Source of the DNA: Burkholderiaceae bacterium 16
GTDB lineage: Bacteria > Pseudomonadota > Gammaproteobacteria > Burkholderiales > Burkholderiaceae
Reading direction: 5' to 3'
Assembly: GCA_000955785.1 (NCBI GenBank)
Contig: JYOD01000013.1
Location: 62,001-126,000 of the forward strand
Length of the DNA stretch: 64,000 bases
Part shown: positions 42,513 through 52,411 of the stretch, in pieces
How positions within the stretch are numbered: position 1 is the first letter of the stretch
Layout: every line of letters begins with the position of its first letter
Position numbers and translations under genes: made by a program
The notes under the pieces: model-generated
Seen by the model: the letters and a program-made list of their open reading frames with translations, nothing else
The model's database searches: none
Told to the model about the DNA's origin: nothing

Positions 42513-44312
42513 ATGCCATCCACCAACCTTGTCAGCCTTTCCGAGCGCACCAGGGCCAGCGGCCGGACCGCGCCCCCGCCGCATCCCGCCGGCGCGATGC
42601 ATGATCCCGCCGGCGGGGATCGCACTGGCGCCGCCACCCCGCGCAGCGCCTGCGAGCCGCCGGCGCCGGTGTCGACCCGCCCCAATGCCACGATCGATTG
42701 CGGCTGGGGCCGGCTGATGTTCGCACCGGCCTTCGGTTCGCCGGCGCTGCTGGCTGCCGAACTGCAGCAAGAAGCGCCGGGCCGGCGCGACATCGCGCTT
42801 TACGTGGACGCGCCGCAACTCGTGCTCGCGCAAGCGCCGCAGACGCTGTTTCTCGATCCTTCGCTGCTGTTCCGCCGCCGCCTCGATGTGCCGCTGGACG
42901 ATAGCGCGCCGTCTCCTGGCGTCACCATTCGCCGCCTCGCGACCCGCGCCGACATCGCCGCCATCAATCGCCTCTACGCCATGCGCAAGATGGTGCCGCT
43001 AGATGCCGCCACCGTGTGGCGCCAACGCGAGCAGGAGGCGGTGGTCTACCTGCTCGCCGAGGACGAGCAAAGCGGCGAGATCGTCGGCTCGGCCATGGGC
43101 GTGGACCATGCGCTGGCCTTCGGCGACGAGCAGGGCGGCAGCAGCCTGTGGTGCCTGGTGGTGGATCCGCAGACCCACCTCGCCGGCGTGGGGCGCGCGC
43201 TGGTCACACACCTGCTCGCGCGCTTTGCCGAACGCGGCAGGCAGTCGCTCGACCTCTCGGTGCTGCACGACAACGAGCACGCCATCGGCCTGTATCACAA
43301 GCTCGGCTTCAGCCAGCTCGATGGCTTTGTCATCAAGCACAAGAACGCCATCAACGAGCCGCTGTTCGCCGGCAGCAGCGAGTGCGACCGGCTCAATCCC
43401 TACGCCGCGCTGATTGTCAAGGAAGCGCGCCGGCGCGGCATCGGCGTGGACATCGTCGATGCCGCCAGCGGCATCTTCGGCCTGCGTTTCGGCGGGCGCG
43501 AGGTGCTGTGCCGCGAATCGCTTTCGGAGCTGACCGGCGCGGTGGCCATGACATGGTGCCAGGACAAGGCGCTCACGCGTGCCCGGCTGGATGCGGCGGG
43601 CCTCGCGGTGCCGCGCCAGCAGTCCGCGGGCAGCGAGGCAGACAACGCCGCCTTCCTTGGCGCCTGCGGCTCGGTGGTGGTCAAGCCCGCCTGCGGCGAG
43701 CAGGGGCGCGGCATCAGCGTGGACGTGCGCGACACCGCGCAACTGGCCAGCGCTATCGAAGCCGCGCAGCGCGAAGGCGGCAACGTGCTGCTGGAGTCGT
43801 TCCGCCCCGGGCAGGACTTGCGCATCGTCGTGATCGGCTATGAGGTGGTGGCTGCCGCGATTCGCAAGCCGGCCGAAGTGGTGGGAGACGGCAAGTCGGA
43901 TCTCAAGACGCTGATCGAGCGCCACAGCGCGCGCCGCGCCGCTGCCACTGGTGGCGAAAGCCGCATTCCGATGGACGGCGAAACCGGGCGCTGCATCGCC
44001 GCGCAAGGCCTGGAGATGGCTTCGGTGCCGGCGGCCGGCCAGCGCGTGCCGGTGCGCAAGACCGCCAACCTGCATACCGGCGGTACGCTGCACGACGTCA
44101 CGGCGGAACTCCATCCGGTGCTGCGCGAAGCCGCCGTTACCGCCGCACGCGCGTTGCGCATCCCGGTGGTGGGACTGGACTTTCTGGTACCCGCGCATGA
44201 CCAGCCCGAGTACGTGATCATCGAAGCCAATGAACGCCCCGGCCTGGCCAACCACGAACCGCAGCCGACCGCCGAGCGCTTTGTCGATCTCCTGTTCCCG
44301 TTCACCGCCTGA
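42513..44312 (+). CDS. N-acetylglutaminylglutamine synthetase (GNAT plus ATP-grasp)
   Basis: 599 residues. A Pro/Ala-rich head (~1-55), then a GNAT acetyltransferase domain (~125-280: GVTIRRLATRADIAAINRLY, LVVDPQTHLAGVGRALVTHL, NEHAIGLYHKLGF) and an ATP-grasp ligase domain (~340-595: VVVKPACGEQGRGISVDV, LLESFRPGQDLRIVVIGYEV, VGLDFLVP, VIIEANERPGLANHE). It N-acetylates glutamine and joins a second glutamine. AGGAGG 12 nt upstream. 75 nt after the amidotransferase stop, same operon. Confidence 0.92.
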   Translation: MPSTNLVSLSERTRASGRTAPPPHPAGAMHDPAGGDRTGAATPRSACEPPAPVSTRPNATIDCGWGRLMFAPAFGSPALLAAELQQEAPGRRDIALYVDAPQLVLAQAPQTLFLDPSLLFRRRLDVPLDDSAPSPGVTIRRLATRADIAAINRLYAMRKMVPLDAATVWRQREQEAVVYLLAEDEQSGEIVGSAMGVDHALAFGDEQGGSSLWCLVVDPQTHLAGVGRALVTHLLARFAERGRQSLDLSVLHDNEHAIGLYHKLGFSQLDGFVIKHKNAINEPLFAGSSECDRLNPYAALIVKEARRRGIGVDIVDAASGIFGLRFGGREVLCRESLSELTGAVAMTWCQDKALTRARLDAAGLAVPRQQSAGSEADNAAFLGACGSVVVKPACGEQGRGISVDVRDTAQLASAIEAAQREGGNVLLESFRPGQDLRIVVIGYEVVAAAIRKPAEVVGDGKSDLKTLIERHSARRAAATGGESRIPMDGETGRCIAAQGLEMASVPAAGQRVPVRKTANLHTGGTLHDVTAELHPVLREAAVTAARALRIPVVGLDFLVPAHDQPEYVIIEANERPGLANHEPQPTAERFVDLLFPFTA

Positions 44313-44325
44313 CCGCGTTCCCTGG

Positions 44326-44355
44326 CGTACCAACTTCTTCCGTACCAACTTCTTC
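44326..44355 (+). repeat. Tandem 15-bp duplication before the M42 peptidase gene
   Basis: CGTACCAACTTCTTC twice head to tail in the 69-nt gap between the synthetase and peptidase genes. Probably a recent slippage duplication. Confidence 0.8.
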
Positions 44356-44381
44356 CTGAACCGAACCATGAACCCGCACGC

Positions 44382-45587
44382 ATGCAGACACTGACGATCG
44401 ACCCGTACTACCTCAAGACCACGCTGCTGGAGCTGCTCGCCATCCCCAGTCCCGCCGGGCTGACCGACGAGATCGTGCACTACACCGCGCGCGTGCTCGA
44501 CAGCCTGGACATTCCGTACCAGCTCACCCGGCGCGGCACCATCCGCGCCACGCTGCGCGGCAATCGGGCGGAAGCCGGGCTCGGCCCAGACTGCGCTATC
44601 GTCGCCCATCTCGATACGCTTGGCGCCATGGTGCGCGAAGTGAAGCCCAATGGCCGCCTGGCGCTGGCTCCCATCGGCACCTGGTCCAGCCGCTGGGCCG
44701 AAGGCGGGCGCGTGACATTGTTTACCGAGAGCGGCCGGCATCGCGGCTCGACGCTGCCCTTGCTGGCTTCGGGGCACGTATACAACGAGGCGGTGGACAC
44801 GCAAACCGTCAACTGGGACCAGCTCGAACTGCGGCTCGACGAAAATGCCGCCACGCCGCAAGCACTGCGCGAACTCGGTATACAGGTGGGCGATTTCGTT
44901 GCGTTCGACGCCAACCCCGAGATCCTCGACAACGGCTTTATCGTCTCGCGCCATCTCGACAACAAGGCCGGCGTCGCCGCGGTACTGGCCGCGCTCAAGG
45001 CCGTGCGCGAAAGCGGCGCGCCGGTGCCGATGGACTGCCACGCCGTGTTTACGCTCACCGAAGAAGTTGGTTCGGGCGCCACCGCGGTGATCGAGGACGA
45101 CGTCAGCGAAGTGATCGGCATCGACATCGGCCCGGTGGCGCCGGGGCAGGGCGCGAGCGAAAGCGGCGTGACCATTCCGCTGATGGATTCGGCCGGACCG
45201 CATGACTATCACCTTACGCGCCGCTTGCTGCGCCTGTGCGAAGAGCACGGCATCCCCAGCCATCGCGACGTGTTCCGTTTCTACCACTCCGACGCGGGCG
45301 CGGCGGTCAGTGCCGGGCACGATGTGCGTACGGCGTTGCTTTGCTTCGGCGCCGACGCCTCGCATGGCTATGAGCGCACACGGTTGTCGGTGCTCGTTCA
45401 TCTTGCCGAATTGCTCACCGTCTATATTCAGAGCGGGCCAACCTTGCCGGAGGACCGCCAGCGCCGCATGGGCTCGGTGGCTGGCTTCTCGCATCAGCTC
45501 GATCCCGGCCAGCTCGCGCGCAGCGAAACGCCGTTGCCCGACGCAGGCGAACTGGTGCATCGCCGGCGCGACGGCGCGGCATCGTGA
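44382..45587 (+). CDS. NAGGN-system M42-family metallopeptidase
   Basis: 401 residues. Third member of the osmolyte trio; a dinuclear-metal aminopeptidase/endoglucanase-like fold. Metal-site segments: CAIVAHLDTLGAMV (His, Asp), VSRHLDNKAGVAAVLAAL, LTEEVGSGAT (Glu pair), GIDIGPVAP and FYHSDAGAAVSAG. Probably handles the osmolyte or a precursor in the cytoplasm. Start at the ATG at 44382; an ATG at 44368 is out of frame. Confidence 0.88.
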   Translation: MQTLTIDPYYLKTTLLELLAIPSPAGLTDEIVHYTARVLDSLDIPYQLTRRGTIRATLRGNRAEAGLGPDCAIVAHLDTLGAMVREVKPNGRLALAPIGTWSSRWAEGGRVTLFTESGRHRGSTLPLLASGHVYNEAVDTQTVNWDQLELRLDENAATPQALRELGIQVGDFVAFDANPEILDNGFIVSRHLDNKAGVAAVLAALKAVRESGAPVPMDCHAVFTLTEEVGSGATAVIEDDVSEVIGIDIGPVAPGQGASESGVTIPLMDSAGPHDYHLTRRLLRLCEEHGIPSHRDVFRFYHSDAGAAVSAGHDVRTALLCFGADASHGYERTRLSVLVHLAELLTVYIQSGPTLPEDRQRRMGSVAGFSHQLDPGQLARSETPLPDAGELVHRRRDGAAS

Positions 45588-45633
45588 GCCGCACATGACC
45601 AGTCTTTTCAATTTGATTGCCGGAGCCGAATCC

Positions 45634-46518
45634 ATGGACCTCAACTTGATCGAGCCCAGAAAGCTGGAAGCAGCCTGGACCTACCTGCTGCAACTGGTGG
45701 TGCAGCAGGGCCTGAATTGCATCGCTGCCGTCCTGATCCTGATACTGGGCTGGTGGATCTCGGGTCGTGCCCGCGCCGCCGTGCTGCGCGCATTCGACCG
45801 CCCGCGCGTCGATGCCACCTTGCGTCCCATGCTGGCCAGCGTCACGCAGTGGATCGTGCGCGTGATCACGATTGTGCTGGTGCTGTCGCAATTCGGCGTG
45901 CAGACCGCCAGCATCATCGCCATGCTCGGCGCCGCCGGCCTCGCCATCGGGCTGGCCTTGCAAGGCACGCTGCAGAATATCGCCGCGGGCATCATGCTGG
46001 TGCTGCTGCGGCCGTTCCGCGTGGGCCAGTACATCGATGCCCAGGGCGTGGCGGGCACGGTGCGCGAAACCGGGCTGTTCATGACCGAGCTGACCACCTT
46101 CGACGGGGTTTGCCTGCGCGTGCCCAACGGCAAGATCTGGGGCAGCGCCATCACCAACTACAGCGAGAACCCCACGCGCCGCCTCGATATCGAGGTCACG
46201 GTCACCTTCGGCGCCGATATCCAGGCCGCGCTCGATGCGCTGCGCGCCATGCTCGCCGCGGAAGACCGCGTGCTGGCGGACCCAGCCGCCGAGGTCATGG
46301 TGGTCAACTACGCGGCGCAAGGCGTGACGCTTAACGTGCGCTGCTGGCTTGCCGCCGGGGATTACTGGAACGTGCGCTTCGCGTTCTACCACCGCATCAA
46401 GCAGGCGCTGGAAGCCGCCGGCTGCGCCATCGCCGTGCCGGTGCAGGAACTGCGCGTACCCGACGATGCGCAACTCGCCGTGCCCGCCGCGGCCAATCCC
46501 GCGCGCAGGCTGAGCTGA
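45634..46518 (+). CDS. MscS-family mechanosensitive channel
   Basis: 294 residues. Three transmembrane segments: ~27-46 (NCIAAVLILILGWWIS), ~72-92 and the pore helix ~95-125 (IIAMLGAAGLAIGLALQGTL, QNIAAGIMLVLLRPF), then the cytoplasmic beta domain (FMTELTTFDGVCLRVPNGKI, NYSENPTRRLDIEVTV). It releases osmolytes on hypo-osmotic shock, the natural counterpart of the osmolyte genes before it. ATG at 45634 has CGGAG upstream; ATG at 45595 is an alternative adding 13 residues. Confidence 0.9.
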   Translation: MDLNLIEPRKLEAAWTYLLQLVVQQGLNCIAAVLILILGWWISGRARAAVLRAFDRPRVDATLRPMLASVTQWIVRVITIVLVLSQFGVQTASIIAMLGAAGLAIGLALQGTLQNIAAGIMLVLLRPFRVGQYIDAQGVAGTVRETGLFMTELTTFDGVCLRVPNGKIWGSAITNYSENPTRRLDIEVTVTFGADIQAALDALRAMLAAEDRVLADPAAEVMVVNYAAQGVTLNVRCWLAAGDYWNVRFAFYHRIKQALEAAGCAIAVPVQELRVPDDAQLAVPAAANPARRLS

Positions 46519-46639
46519 ACCGTCTGGCCTGATCGTCTTCCGCCGCCGGGGCGCGCAAACGCCCGGCGGCGATTCTGTCTTGTGGCGCGCCCCCGTGATG
46601 CCGCCGCACTTTCGCCCCTTTGGGTCTCTCACGCGTGTC

Positions 46640-46669
46640 CAGGGCCCGCCACCGGAGCGGCGGGCCCTG
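46640..46669 (+). repeat. GC-rich hairpin before the porin gene
   Basis: CAGGGCCCGCC with GGCGGGCCCTG, perfect 11-bp arms and an 8-nt loop. Another hairpin (CGCCGCCGGG, 46539-46548, with CCCGGCGGCG, 46562-46571) follows the MscS stop and may end the osmolyte operon. Neither has a good T tract. Confidence 0.5.
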
Positions 46670-46767
46670 GCATGTATTCAAATCTGGAACTGGCATTGAC
46701 GTTTGACTCCACGCCCGCACTGAACCCCACACGGAACCCATCACATACATCCCCGCGCTTTCGCGCC

Positions 46768-47850
46768 GTGACGCCGCCATGCAAAAGCGCATTTTCCCCC
46801 GGTCTGCGCCGCAAGCGCGCACTGGCGCGCTGCCTGCCGGCGCTCGCCTGCGCCGCCGTACTGGCCCCGGCCGCACCGATGGCGCAAGCGCAGGGCAGCC
46901 TCACGCTGTATGGTTTTGCCGATGCCGGCATCTTCCGCCCGGCGCCGGGACAGCCGGTCCAGCTCGGCACCATGCAGCGCAGCTTCATCGGCCTGCGCGG
47001 CAGCGAGCCGCTGGGCGGCGGCTGGGCCGCCACCATGAACCTGCAGACACGTTTCGATATGGGCGACGGACGCCTCGAAGCCAGCGGCGCCACGCCTTAC
47101 TTCCAGGGCGAATCCACCGTCGGCATCGGATCGCCCTATGGCGACCTGCGGTTTGGCCGCGCGCTGACGCCGATGTGGCAATACGACTGGCAGTACGACA
47201 GCTGGGACAACTTCAATCGCGTCAGCTCGGTGGCCTGGTTTGTGTACCACCCGTCCTATCGCACCGATCCGTACCACAACGGTCCGGCGGGCGAATATTC
47301 ACGGCTGAACAACGGGGTGTTCTACGATTCGCCGAAATGGGGTGGCGTGCATGTCCACGTCGCCGCCGGCGTGGAAAAGAACGAGACGCCGGATGCCGCC
47401 GGCAACCGGGACCGCACCCGGCCGCTGGCCGCCTCGCTCAACTACGACGCGGGACCGTGGTCCGCCATGCTCACCGCCGAGCGCAACTCGGCCCGCGACA
47501 ACACCTGGTTTGCCGGGCTCGCCTATGCCTTCAGCGCGGTGCGGCTGAAGGCGTCGTATAGCCAGACGCATCTGAGCGCCGCCAGCCAGGCGTTTCTCGG
47601 CGATGCCAGCGCGAAACGCAGCGCGGCCACCCTCGGCGTGAACTGGCGCGTGGGCGCCGTCACGCTGAAGCTCTCCGGCGCGCGGGATTTCCAGGGCTAC
47701 GGCCAGGCCGGCACGACCGACTATGTCACCAACGGGCTGGACTATGCGTTATCGAAACGCACCACGCTGTATGGCGCGGTGTCGTATCGCCACAGCCGGC
47801 AGGCCAGTGGCGGCACCGGGTTTGGTGCCGGCATCAGCCATAGTTTCTAA
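46768..47850 (+). CDS. General (Burkholderiales-type) outer-membrane porin
   Basis: About 360 residues. Signal peptide ending PMAQAQ, mature start [14 protein letters not shown] (typical GSVTLYG opening of betaproteobacterial porins), then [25 protein letters not shown], and the C-terminal [21 protein letters not shown] ending in Phe as barrel proteins do. Start uncertain: GTG at 46768 gives a normal signal peptide; an ATG at 46672 would add 32 unlikely residues. No regulatory site recognised. Confidence 0.85.
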   Translation: MTPPCKSAFSPGLRRKRALARCLPALACAAVLAPAAPMAQAQGSLTLYGFADAGIFRPAPGQPVQLGTMQRSFIGLRGSEPLGGGWAATMNLQTRFDMGDGRLEASGATPYFQGESTVGIGSPYGDLRFGRALTPMWQYDWQYDSWDNFNRVSSVAWFVYHPSYRTDPYHNGPAGEYSRLNNGVFYDSPKWGGVHVHVAAGVEKNETPDAAGNRDRTRPLAASLNYDAGPWSAMLTAERNSARDNTWFAGLAYAFSAVRLKASYSQTHLSAASQAFLGDASAKRSAATLGVNWRVGAVTLKLSGARDFQGYGQAGTTDYVTNGLDYALSKRTTLYGAVSYRHSRQASGGTGFGAGISHSF

Positions 47851-47860
47851 GCGGGGCGCT

Positions 47861-49687
47861 TCAGCCCTCCTGCGCGAACAGCGAGCACGCGCCCGCCTCG
47901 GCCGTGCTGACATGGCGCCGGAAGTTTGCGAACAGGTCGCGTCCCACGCCGTGCCGGTTGGCGGTGAGATCGGGCGGCGTCACGTCGCGCGCGGCCCACT
48001 CCGCTTCTGGCACCATCACCGTCAGCACGCCGGTGTTCGCATCCACGCGCATCGGGTCGCCGTCGCGCACGCGGGCGATGCCGCCGCCGCTCAGTGCTTC
48101 GGGGCAGACGTGGATGGCGGCCGGTACCTTGCCCGACGCGCCGGACATGCGCCCGTCCGTCACCAGCGCCACGTGGAAACCGCGCTCCTGCAGCACCGTC
48201 AGCGTAGGTGTGAGCTTGTGCAGCTCCGGCATGCCGCAGGCGGCCGGCCCTTGCCACGGCAGCACAGCGACGAAGTCGCGCTCCAGTTCGCCGCGCTTGA
48301 AGGCGTCGATCAGCGCATCCTGCGTATGGAACACCAGCGCGGGGGCCTCGACCACATGGTGCTCGGGCTTGACCGCCGAGATCTTGATTACCGCGCGGCC
48401 GATATTGCCGTCAAGCAGCTTGATGCCGCCCTCGGGCGCGAACGGCTGGCTGGCAGAGCGCACCACGCTGTCGTCCAGCGGTGCTTCCGGCCCGTCGATC
48501 CAGGTGAGCCTGCCATCGCGCAGCACCGGCTCGCGGGTGTAGTCCGCCAGCCCCTTGCCCACCACGGTAGTGACGTCGTCGTGCAGCAGCCCGAGCTGCA
48601 GCAGGCCGCGGATCACCACAGGCAGGCCACCTGCGGCCTGGAACTGGTTCACGTCCGCGCTGCCGTTGGGGTACACGCGCGCCAGCAACGGCACCACTTC
48701 CGATAGTTCAGCGAAATCGTCCCAGCCCAGCACGATGCCGGCGGTGCGCGCCATCGCCACCAGGTGCAGCGTGTGGTTGGTGGAGCCGCCGGTGGCCAGC
48801 AGGCCGACGATGCCGTTGACGAAGGCGTGCTCGTCGAGCACGTCGGCCACGGGCGTATAGCGCTCGCCGCCATGTACCAGGCGCAGCGCCTGCCGCGCGG
48901 ACTCGCGCGTGAGCGCCTCGCGCAGCGGCGTGTTCGGATTGACGAAGGCGGTGCCGGGCAGGTGCAGGCCCATGATCTCCATCAGCATCTGGTTGGAGTT
49001 GGCGGTGCCGTAGAAGGTACAGGTGCCGGGGCCGTGGTAGGACTGGCTCTCCGCCTCCAGCAACTCGGCGCGGCTGATCTTGCCCTCGGCATAGCGCTGG
49101 CGCACGCGGGCCTTTTCTTCATTGCCGATGCCCGTGGTCATGGGCCCGCCGGGCACGAAGATCGCCGGCAGGTGGCCGAAGGACAGCGCGCCCATCACCA
49201 GCCCCGGCACGATCTTGTCGCACACGCCGAGGTACAGCGCGCCGTCGAACATCTGGTGCGACAGCGCCACCGCCGTGGACAGCGCGATCACATCGCGCGA
49301 GAACAGCGAGAGATCCATGCCGTCCTGACCCTGCGTCACGCCATCGCACATGGCGGGCGTGCCGCCAGCGAACTGCGCGGTGCCGCCCGCTTCCAGCGCG
49401 GCCTCCTTGAGCCATTGCGGATACTCCGCCAGTGGCTGGTGCGCCGACAGCATATCGTTGTAGGACGAAACGATGGCGAGGTTGGGGCGCTCCTGCGCCT
49501 TCAGGCGGATCTTGGCCTGCTCTGGCATGGCCGCCACGGCGTGCGCCAGGTTGGTACACGAGAGATGGGCGCGTTCCACCTTCTGCCCCGCCATGGCGCG
49601 GGTGCGGTCCATGTAGGGCTGGCGGGTGCCAGCACTGCGCGCCACGATACGGGCGGTGACCCGTTCCAGGACTGGGTGACTTGGCAT
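47861..49687 (-). CDS. edd: 6-phosphogluconate dehydratase (Entner-Doudoroff)
   Basis: 608 residues of the IlvD/Edd family. Converts 6-phosphogluconate to 2-keto-3-deoxy-6-phosphogluconate. Fe-S cluster cysteines in [30 protein letters not shown] and [16 protein letters not shown]; also [17 protein letters not shown] near the end. Edd rather than IlvD is favoured by length and the [16 protein letters not shown] opening. AGGAG before the ATG at 49687. No eda or other Entner-Doudoroff gene beside it in the window. Confidence 0.94.
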   Translation of the reverse strand: MPSHPVLERVTARIVARSAGTRQPYMDRTRAMAGQKVERAHLSCTNLAHAVAAMPEQAKIRLKAQERPNLAIVSSYNDMLSAHQPLAEYPQWLKEAALEAGGTAQFAGGTPAMCDGVTQGQDGMDLSLFSRDVIALSTAVALSHQMFDGALYLGVCDKIVPGLVMGALSFGHLPAIFVPGGPMTTGIGNEEKARVRQRYAEGKISRAELLEAESQSYHGPGTCTFYGTANSNQMLMEIMGLHLPGTAFVNPNTPLREALTRESARQALRLVHGGERYTPVADVLDEHAFVNGIVGLLATGGSTNHTLHLVAMARTAGIVLGWDDFAELSEVVPLLARVYPNGSADVNQFQAAGGLPVVIRGLLQLGLLHDDVTTVVGKGLADYTREPVLRDGRLTWIDGPEAPLDDSVVRSASQPFAPEGGIKLLDGNIGRAVIKISAVKPEHHVVEAPALVFHTQDALIDAFKRGELERDFVAVLPWQGPAACGMPELHKLTPTLTVLQERGFHVALVTDGRMSGASGKVPAAIHVCPEALSGGGIARVRDGDPMRVDANTGVLTVMVPEAEWAARDVTPPDLTANRHGVGRDLFANFRRHVSTAEAGACSLFAQEG

Positions 49688-49814
49688 GGGGATCTCCTGC
49701 GTGGGGATGTCTTTTTTCAGCCTAGCGCACTTTGGGGCGGGGTGCACGTATGGTGCGCTGCAAGTTTTTCCTGCAAGTGCTAGACTCCGCTCCATTCTCT
49801 GGAGTTCAGGCAAC

Positions 49815-49901
49815 ATGAAGCAAGCAGCGCAACGCACCGCCATCGCAGTGTTTGCCGCGGCACCTTACGGTGAACGCGTGCTGCTGGCTATTCACGCCTA
49901 G
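49815..49901 (+). CDS. Possible leader peptide upstream of the EF-G paralogue
   Basis: 28 codons: [20 protein letters not shown] followed by 8 more residues, with GGAG 10 nt before the ATG. It is followed after ~65 nt by a rho-independent terminator. No run of one amino acid points to a specific attenuation signal. It may regulate the downstream elongation factor gene or simply be a small peptide gene. Confidence 0.4.
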   Translation: MKQAAQRTAIAVFAAAPYGERVLLAIHA

Positions 49902-49966
49902 TCTTCCGAGCGTCCGCCCGGAAGGCTGCAAGGCCGGTTCCGGGAGTGACGACACAGCATATCGCC

Positions 49967-50008
49967 AACCCCGGACGGCCCGCAGGCCCTCCGGGGTTTT
50001 GTTTTTTT
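49967..50008 (+). terminator. Terminator/attenuator between leader ORF and the EF-G gene
   Basis: AACCCCGGA (49967-49975) with TCCGGGGTT (49990-49998), then TTTTGTTTTTTT. Strong plus-strand terminator about 300 bp ahead of the EF-G start. Confidence 0.8.
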
Positions 50009-50251
50009 GTTTCGCCACCATCTGACACGCCATGCGTACCTACGACAAGCTGATCGCCACGATTCAAACCGGCCAAGGGAACGGGAGCTTGCGCTCGTCC
50101 CTTGGTGCGGTAACGGCGTCGGCTGGCGTAGCCACTGAGAAGGTTGCGTGCCGCATGCGGCATGCCGGCGCCGCCCCGCAAGCGATCCCATAGCCGCCCG
50201 GCCGCACATGCAGTCCGGGAGGCCTCGCAGATCGCCTCCCAGGGACCCAAG

Positions 50252-50283
50252 ACACCCTGGCAGGCACACACCCGCCAGGGTGT
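50252..50283 (+). repeat. Hairpin immediately upstream of the EF-G paralogue
   Basis: ACACCCTGGC (50252-50261) with GCCAGGGTGT (50274-50283), extended by G-U and A-U pairs, followed by TTTGC. Ends 20 nt before the start codon, where a ribosome site should be; none is evident. The rest of the 49902-50304 stretch has one weak frame at 50032-50193 without a ribosome site. Confidence 0.55.
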
Positions 50284-50304
50284 TTGCATTGTAGGCAGCC
50301 CATC

Positions 50305-52362
50305 ATGGAAAGCAGAAAAGAACGCAGGAACGAACGCAGAAACCTCAGGAACATCGGCATCATCGCCCACGTCGACGCCGGCAAGACCACCACCTCGGAA
50401 CGCATCCTGTTCTACACCGGCGCCAGCCACCGGCTGGGCGAGGTGCATGACGGCGCCGCCACCATGGATTTCGATCCGCAGGAGCAGGCGCGCGGCATCA
50501 CCATCAACAGCGCGGCCACCACCGTGTTCTGGCGCGAGCACCAGATCAACCTGATCGATACGCCGGGCCACATCGATTTCAACATTGAAGTGAACCGCTC
50601 GCTGCGCGTGCTCGACGGCGCCGTGGTGGTGTTCGACGGCGTGGCCGGCGTGGAGCCGCAGACGGAAACCAACTGGCGCCTGGCGGACCGCTATCGCGCG
50701 CCGCGCCTCGCCTTCGTCAACAAGCTGGATCGCACCGGCGCGGATTTCCTGCGCGTGGTGGGCATGATCGAGGACCGCCTCGGCGTGGTGCCGCTCGTGC
50801 TGCAATTGCCCATCGGCAGCGAGGGCGATTTCACCGGCGTGATCGATCTCGTCACCATGCAGGCCTTGCTATGGCAGGGCGGTGCGGGCACGACCGGATA
50901 CGTGACGCAGGCCGTGCCGGCCGCGCAGAGGGAGCATGCGGCCGTATGGCGCGAACGTTTGCTGGAAACCCTGGCCGAGCATGACGATGCCTTGCTCGAG
51001 GATTATCTCGCCGGCCGCGAGCCGGCCGGGGACGCGCTGCGCGCGGCCATCCGGCGCGCAACGATCACCGGCGCCGTGGTGCCGGTGCTGGCGGGATCGG
51101 CCTTCAAGAACAAGGGCGTGGAGCCGCTGCTCGACGCGGTGACGGCCTATCTGCCGGCACCCGGCGAGCTGGATCGCCATGAAGTCAGCGCGGATGCGGA
51201 CCAGCCGCTGGTGGCGCTCGCCTTCAAGGTGGTGCACGACGCGCACGGCACGCTAACCTTCGTCCGCCTGTATCGCGGCAGGCTTGCCGCCGGGGACACC
51301 GTGCTCAACGCCGGCAGCGGCAAGCGTGAACGCGTGGCCCGGCTGTACGAGATGCATGCCGACCGGAAGCAGGAGCGCGATGTTGCCGTGGCGGGCGACA
51401 TCGTGGCGATCGTCGGCCTCAAGGCCACCATCACCGGCGACACGCTGACCGATCCGGCGCATCCCGTGGTGCTGGAGAGCATCGAGTCGCCCGAACCGGT
51501 GATCGACGTGGCCATCGAGCCGAAATCGCAGGCGGACCAGGCTGGCTTGTCGCGCGGCTTGCAGGTGCTGGTGCAGGAAGACCCGAGCCTGCGGCTGCGG
51601 CAAGATCCGGAGAGCGGCCAGACGCTGCTGTCCGGCATGGGCGAATTGCAACTTGAGGTCACGCTGGAAAAACTGCGCACGCGGTTCAACGTGGAGGTGA
51701 CGGTAGGCCGCCCGCAAGTGGCTTATCGCGAAACGCTGACCCGCGCCGCCGATGCGCGCTATCTGCACCGCAAGCAAAGCGGCGGGCCGGGCCAGTTCGC
51801 GGAAGTGCTGCTGCGTTTCGAGCCGCTGGCGCGCGGAGAAGGCCTGCAGTTCGAGAGCCGCATCACCGGCGGCGCGGTACCGCGCGAGTTCGTGCCGGCG
51901 GTGGAAGCCGGTATCCGCCGCGCGGCAGCGCAAGGCGTGCTCGCGGGCTACCCGGTGGTCGATTTCAAGGCCACCCTGCTGGACGGCAGCTACCACGAGC
52001 GCGATTCCTCGGCGCTGGCCTTCGAGACCGCGGCGGCGGCGGCCTTCAGCGAAGCCGCGCGTGATGCGCAGCCGATGGTGCTGGAGCCGGTGATGGCCGT
52101 GGAGGTGGTGACGCCCGCGGATCATGTCGGCGACGTGATCGGCGACATGCACCGGCGCCGGGGGCTGGTGCGGGGGCAGTCGCAGCGCGGCGGCGATGGC
52201 AGCGGCAACACGGTCGTGGTTGAAGCGCATGTGCCATTGGCCGGCATGTTCGGCTATATCGGCAGCTTGCGCGCACTGACCTCGGGGCGCGCAAGCTTTG
52301 CGATGCAGTTCGATCACTATGCGGGGGCGCCAGCGAAGGCGGTGGCGGAGATCGCCGGCTGA
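50305..52362 (+). CDS. Elongation factor G paralogue (EF-G2 type)
   Basis: 685 residues with the full EF-G domain set: GTPase (G1 [48 protein letters not shown]), domain II ([20 protein letters not shown]), domains III-V ([51 protein letters not shown]). It catalyses translocation or acts in ribosome recycling. Not beside rpsL/rpsG/tufA, so a second copy rather than the str-operon gene. ATG at 50305 ([20 protein letters not shown]). Unusual 600-bp upstream region with a leader ORF, a terminator and a hairpin. Confidence 0.93.
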   Translation: MESRKERRNERRNLRNIGIIAHVDAGKTTTSERILFYTGASHRLGEVHDGAATMDFDPQEQARGITINSAATTVFWREHQINLIDTPGHIDFNIEVNRSLRVLDGAVVVFDGVAGVEPQTETNWRLADRYRAPRLAFVNKLDRTGADFLRVVGMIEDRLGVVPLVLQLPIGSEGDFTGVIDLVTMQALLWQGGAGTTGYVTQAVPAAQREHAAVWRERLLETLAEHDDALLEDYLAGREPAGDALRAAIRRATITGAVVPVLAGSAFKNKGVEPLLDAVTAYLPAPGELDRHEVSADADQPLVALAFKVVHDAHGTLTFVRLYRGRLAAGDTVLNAGSGKRERVARLYEMHADRKQERDVAVAGDIVAIVGLKATITGDTLTDPAHPVVLESIESPEPVIDVAIEPKSQADQAGLSRGLQVLVQEDPSLRLRQDPESGQTLLSGMGELQLEVTLEKLRTRFNVEVTVGRPQVAYRETLTRAADARYLHRKQSGGPGQFAEVLLRFEPLARGEGLQFESRITGGAVPREFVPAVEAGIRRAAAQGVLAGYPVVDFKATLLDGSYHERDSSALAFETAAAAAFSEAARDAQPMVLEPVMAVEVVTPADHVGDVIGDMHRRRGLVRGQSQRGGDGSGNTVVVEAHVPLAGMFGYIGSLRALTSGRASFAMQFDHYAGAPAKAVAEIAG

Positions 52363-52378
52363 CGGCAGGCGTTGAACG

Positions 52379-52409
52379 GGCGGGCACCAGTCTGGTGTCC
52401 GCCTTTTTT
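52379..52409 (+). terminator. Rho-independent terminator of the EF-G paralogue
   Basis: GGCGGGCACCAG and CTGGTGTCCGCC around one T, followed by six T. 17 bp after the stop codon. Confidence 0.85.
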
Positions 52410-52411
52410 GT

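Noticed and set aside
42999..45644. 881-codon minus-strand frame over the osmolyte genes
   Set aside because: Antisense of two certain genes, low-complexity His/Ala/Gly composition.
46539..46571. Hairpin after the MscS gene as a terminator
   Set aside because: Good stem but no T tract; not called as a terminator.
50032..50193. Second small frame (53 codons) in the EF-G leader
   Set aside because: No ribosome site, poor composition; kept only as part of the leader observation.
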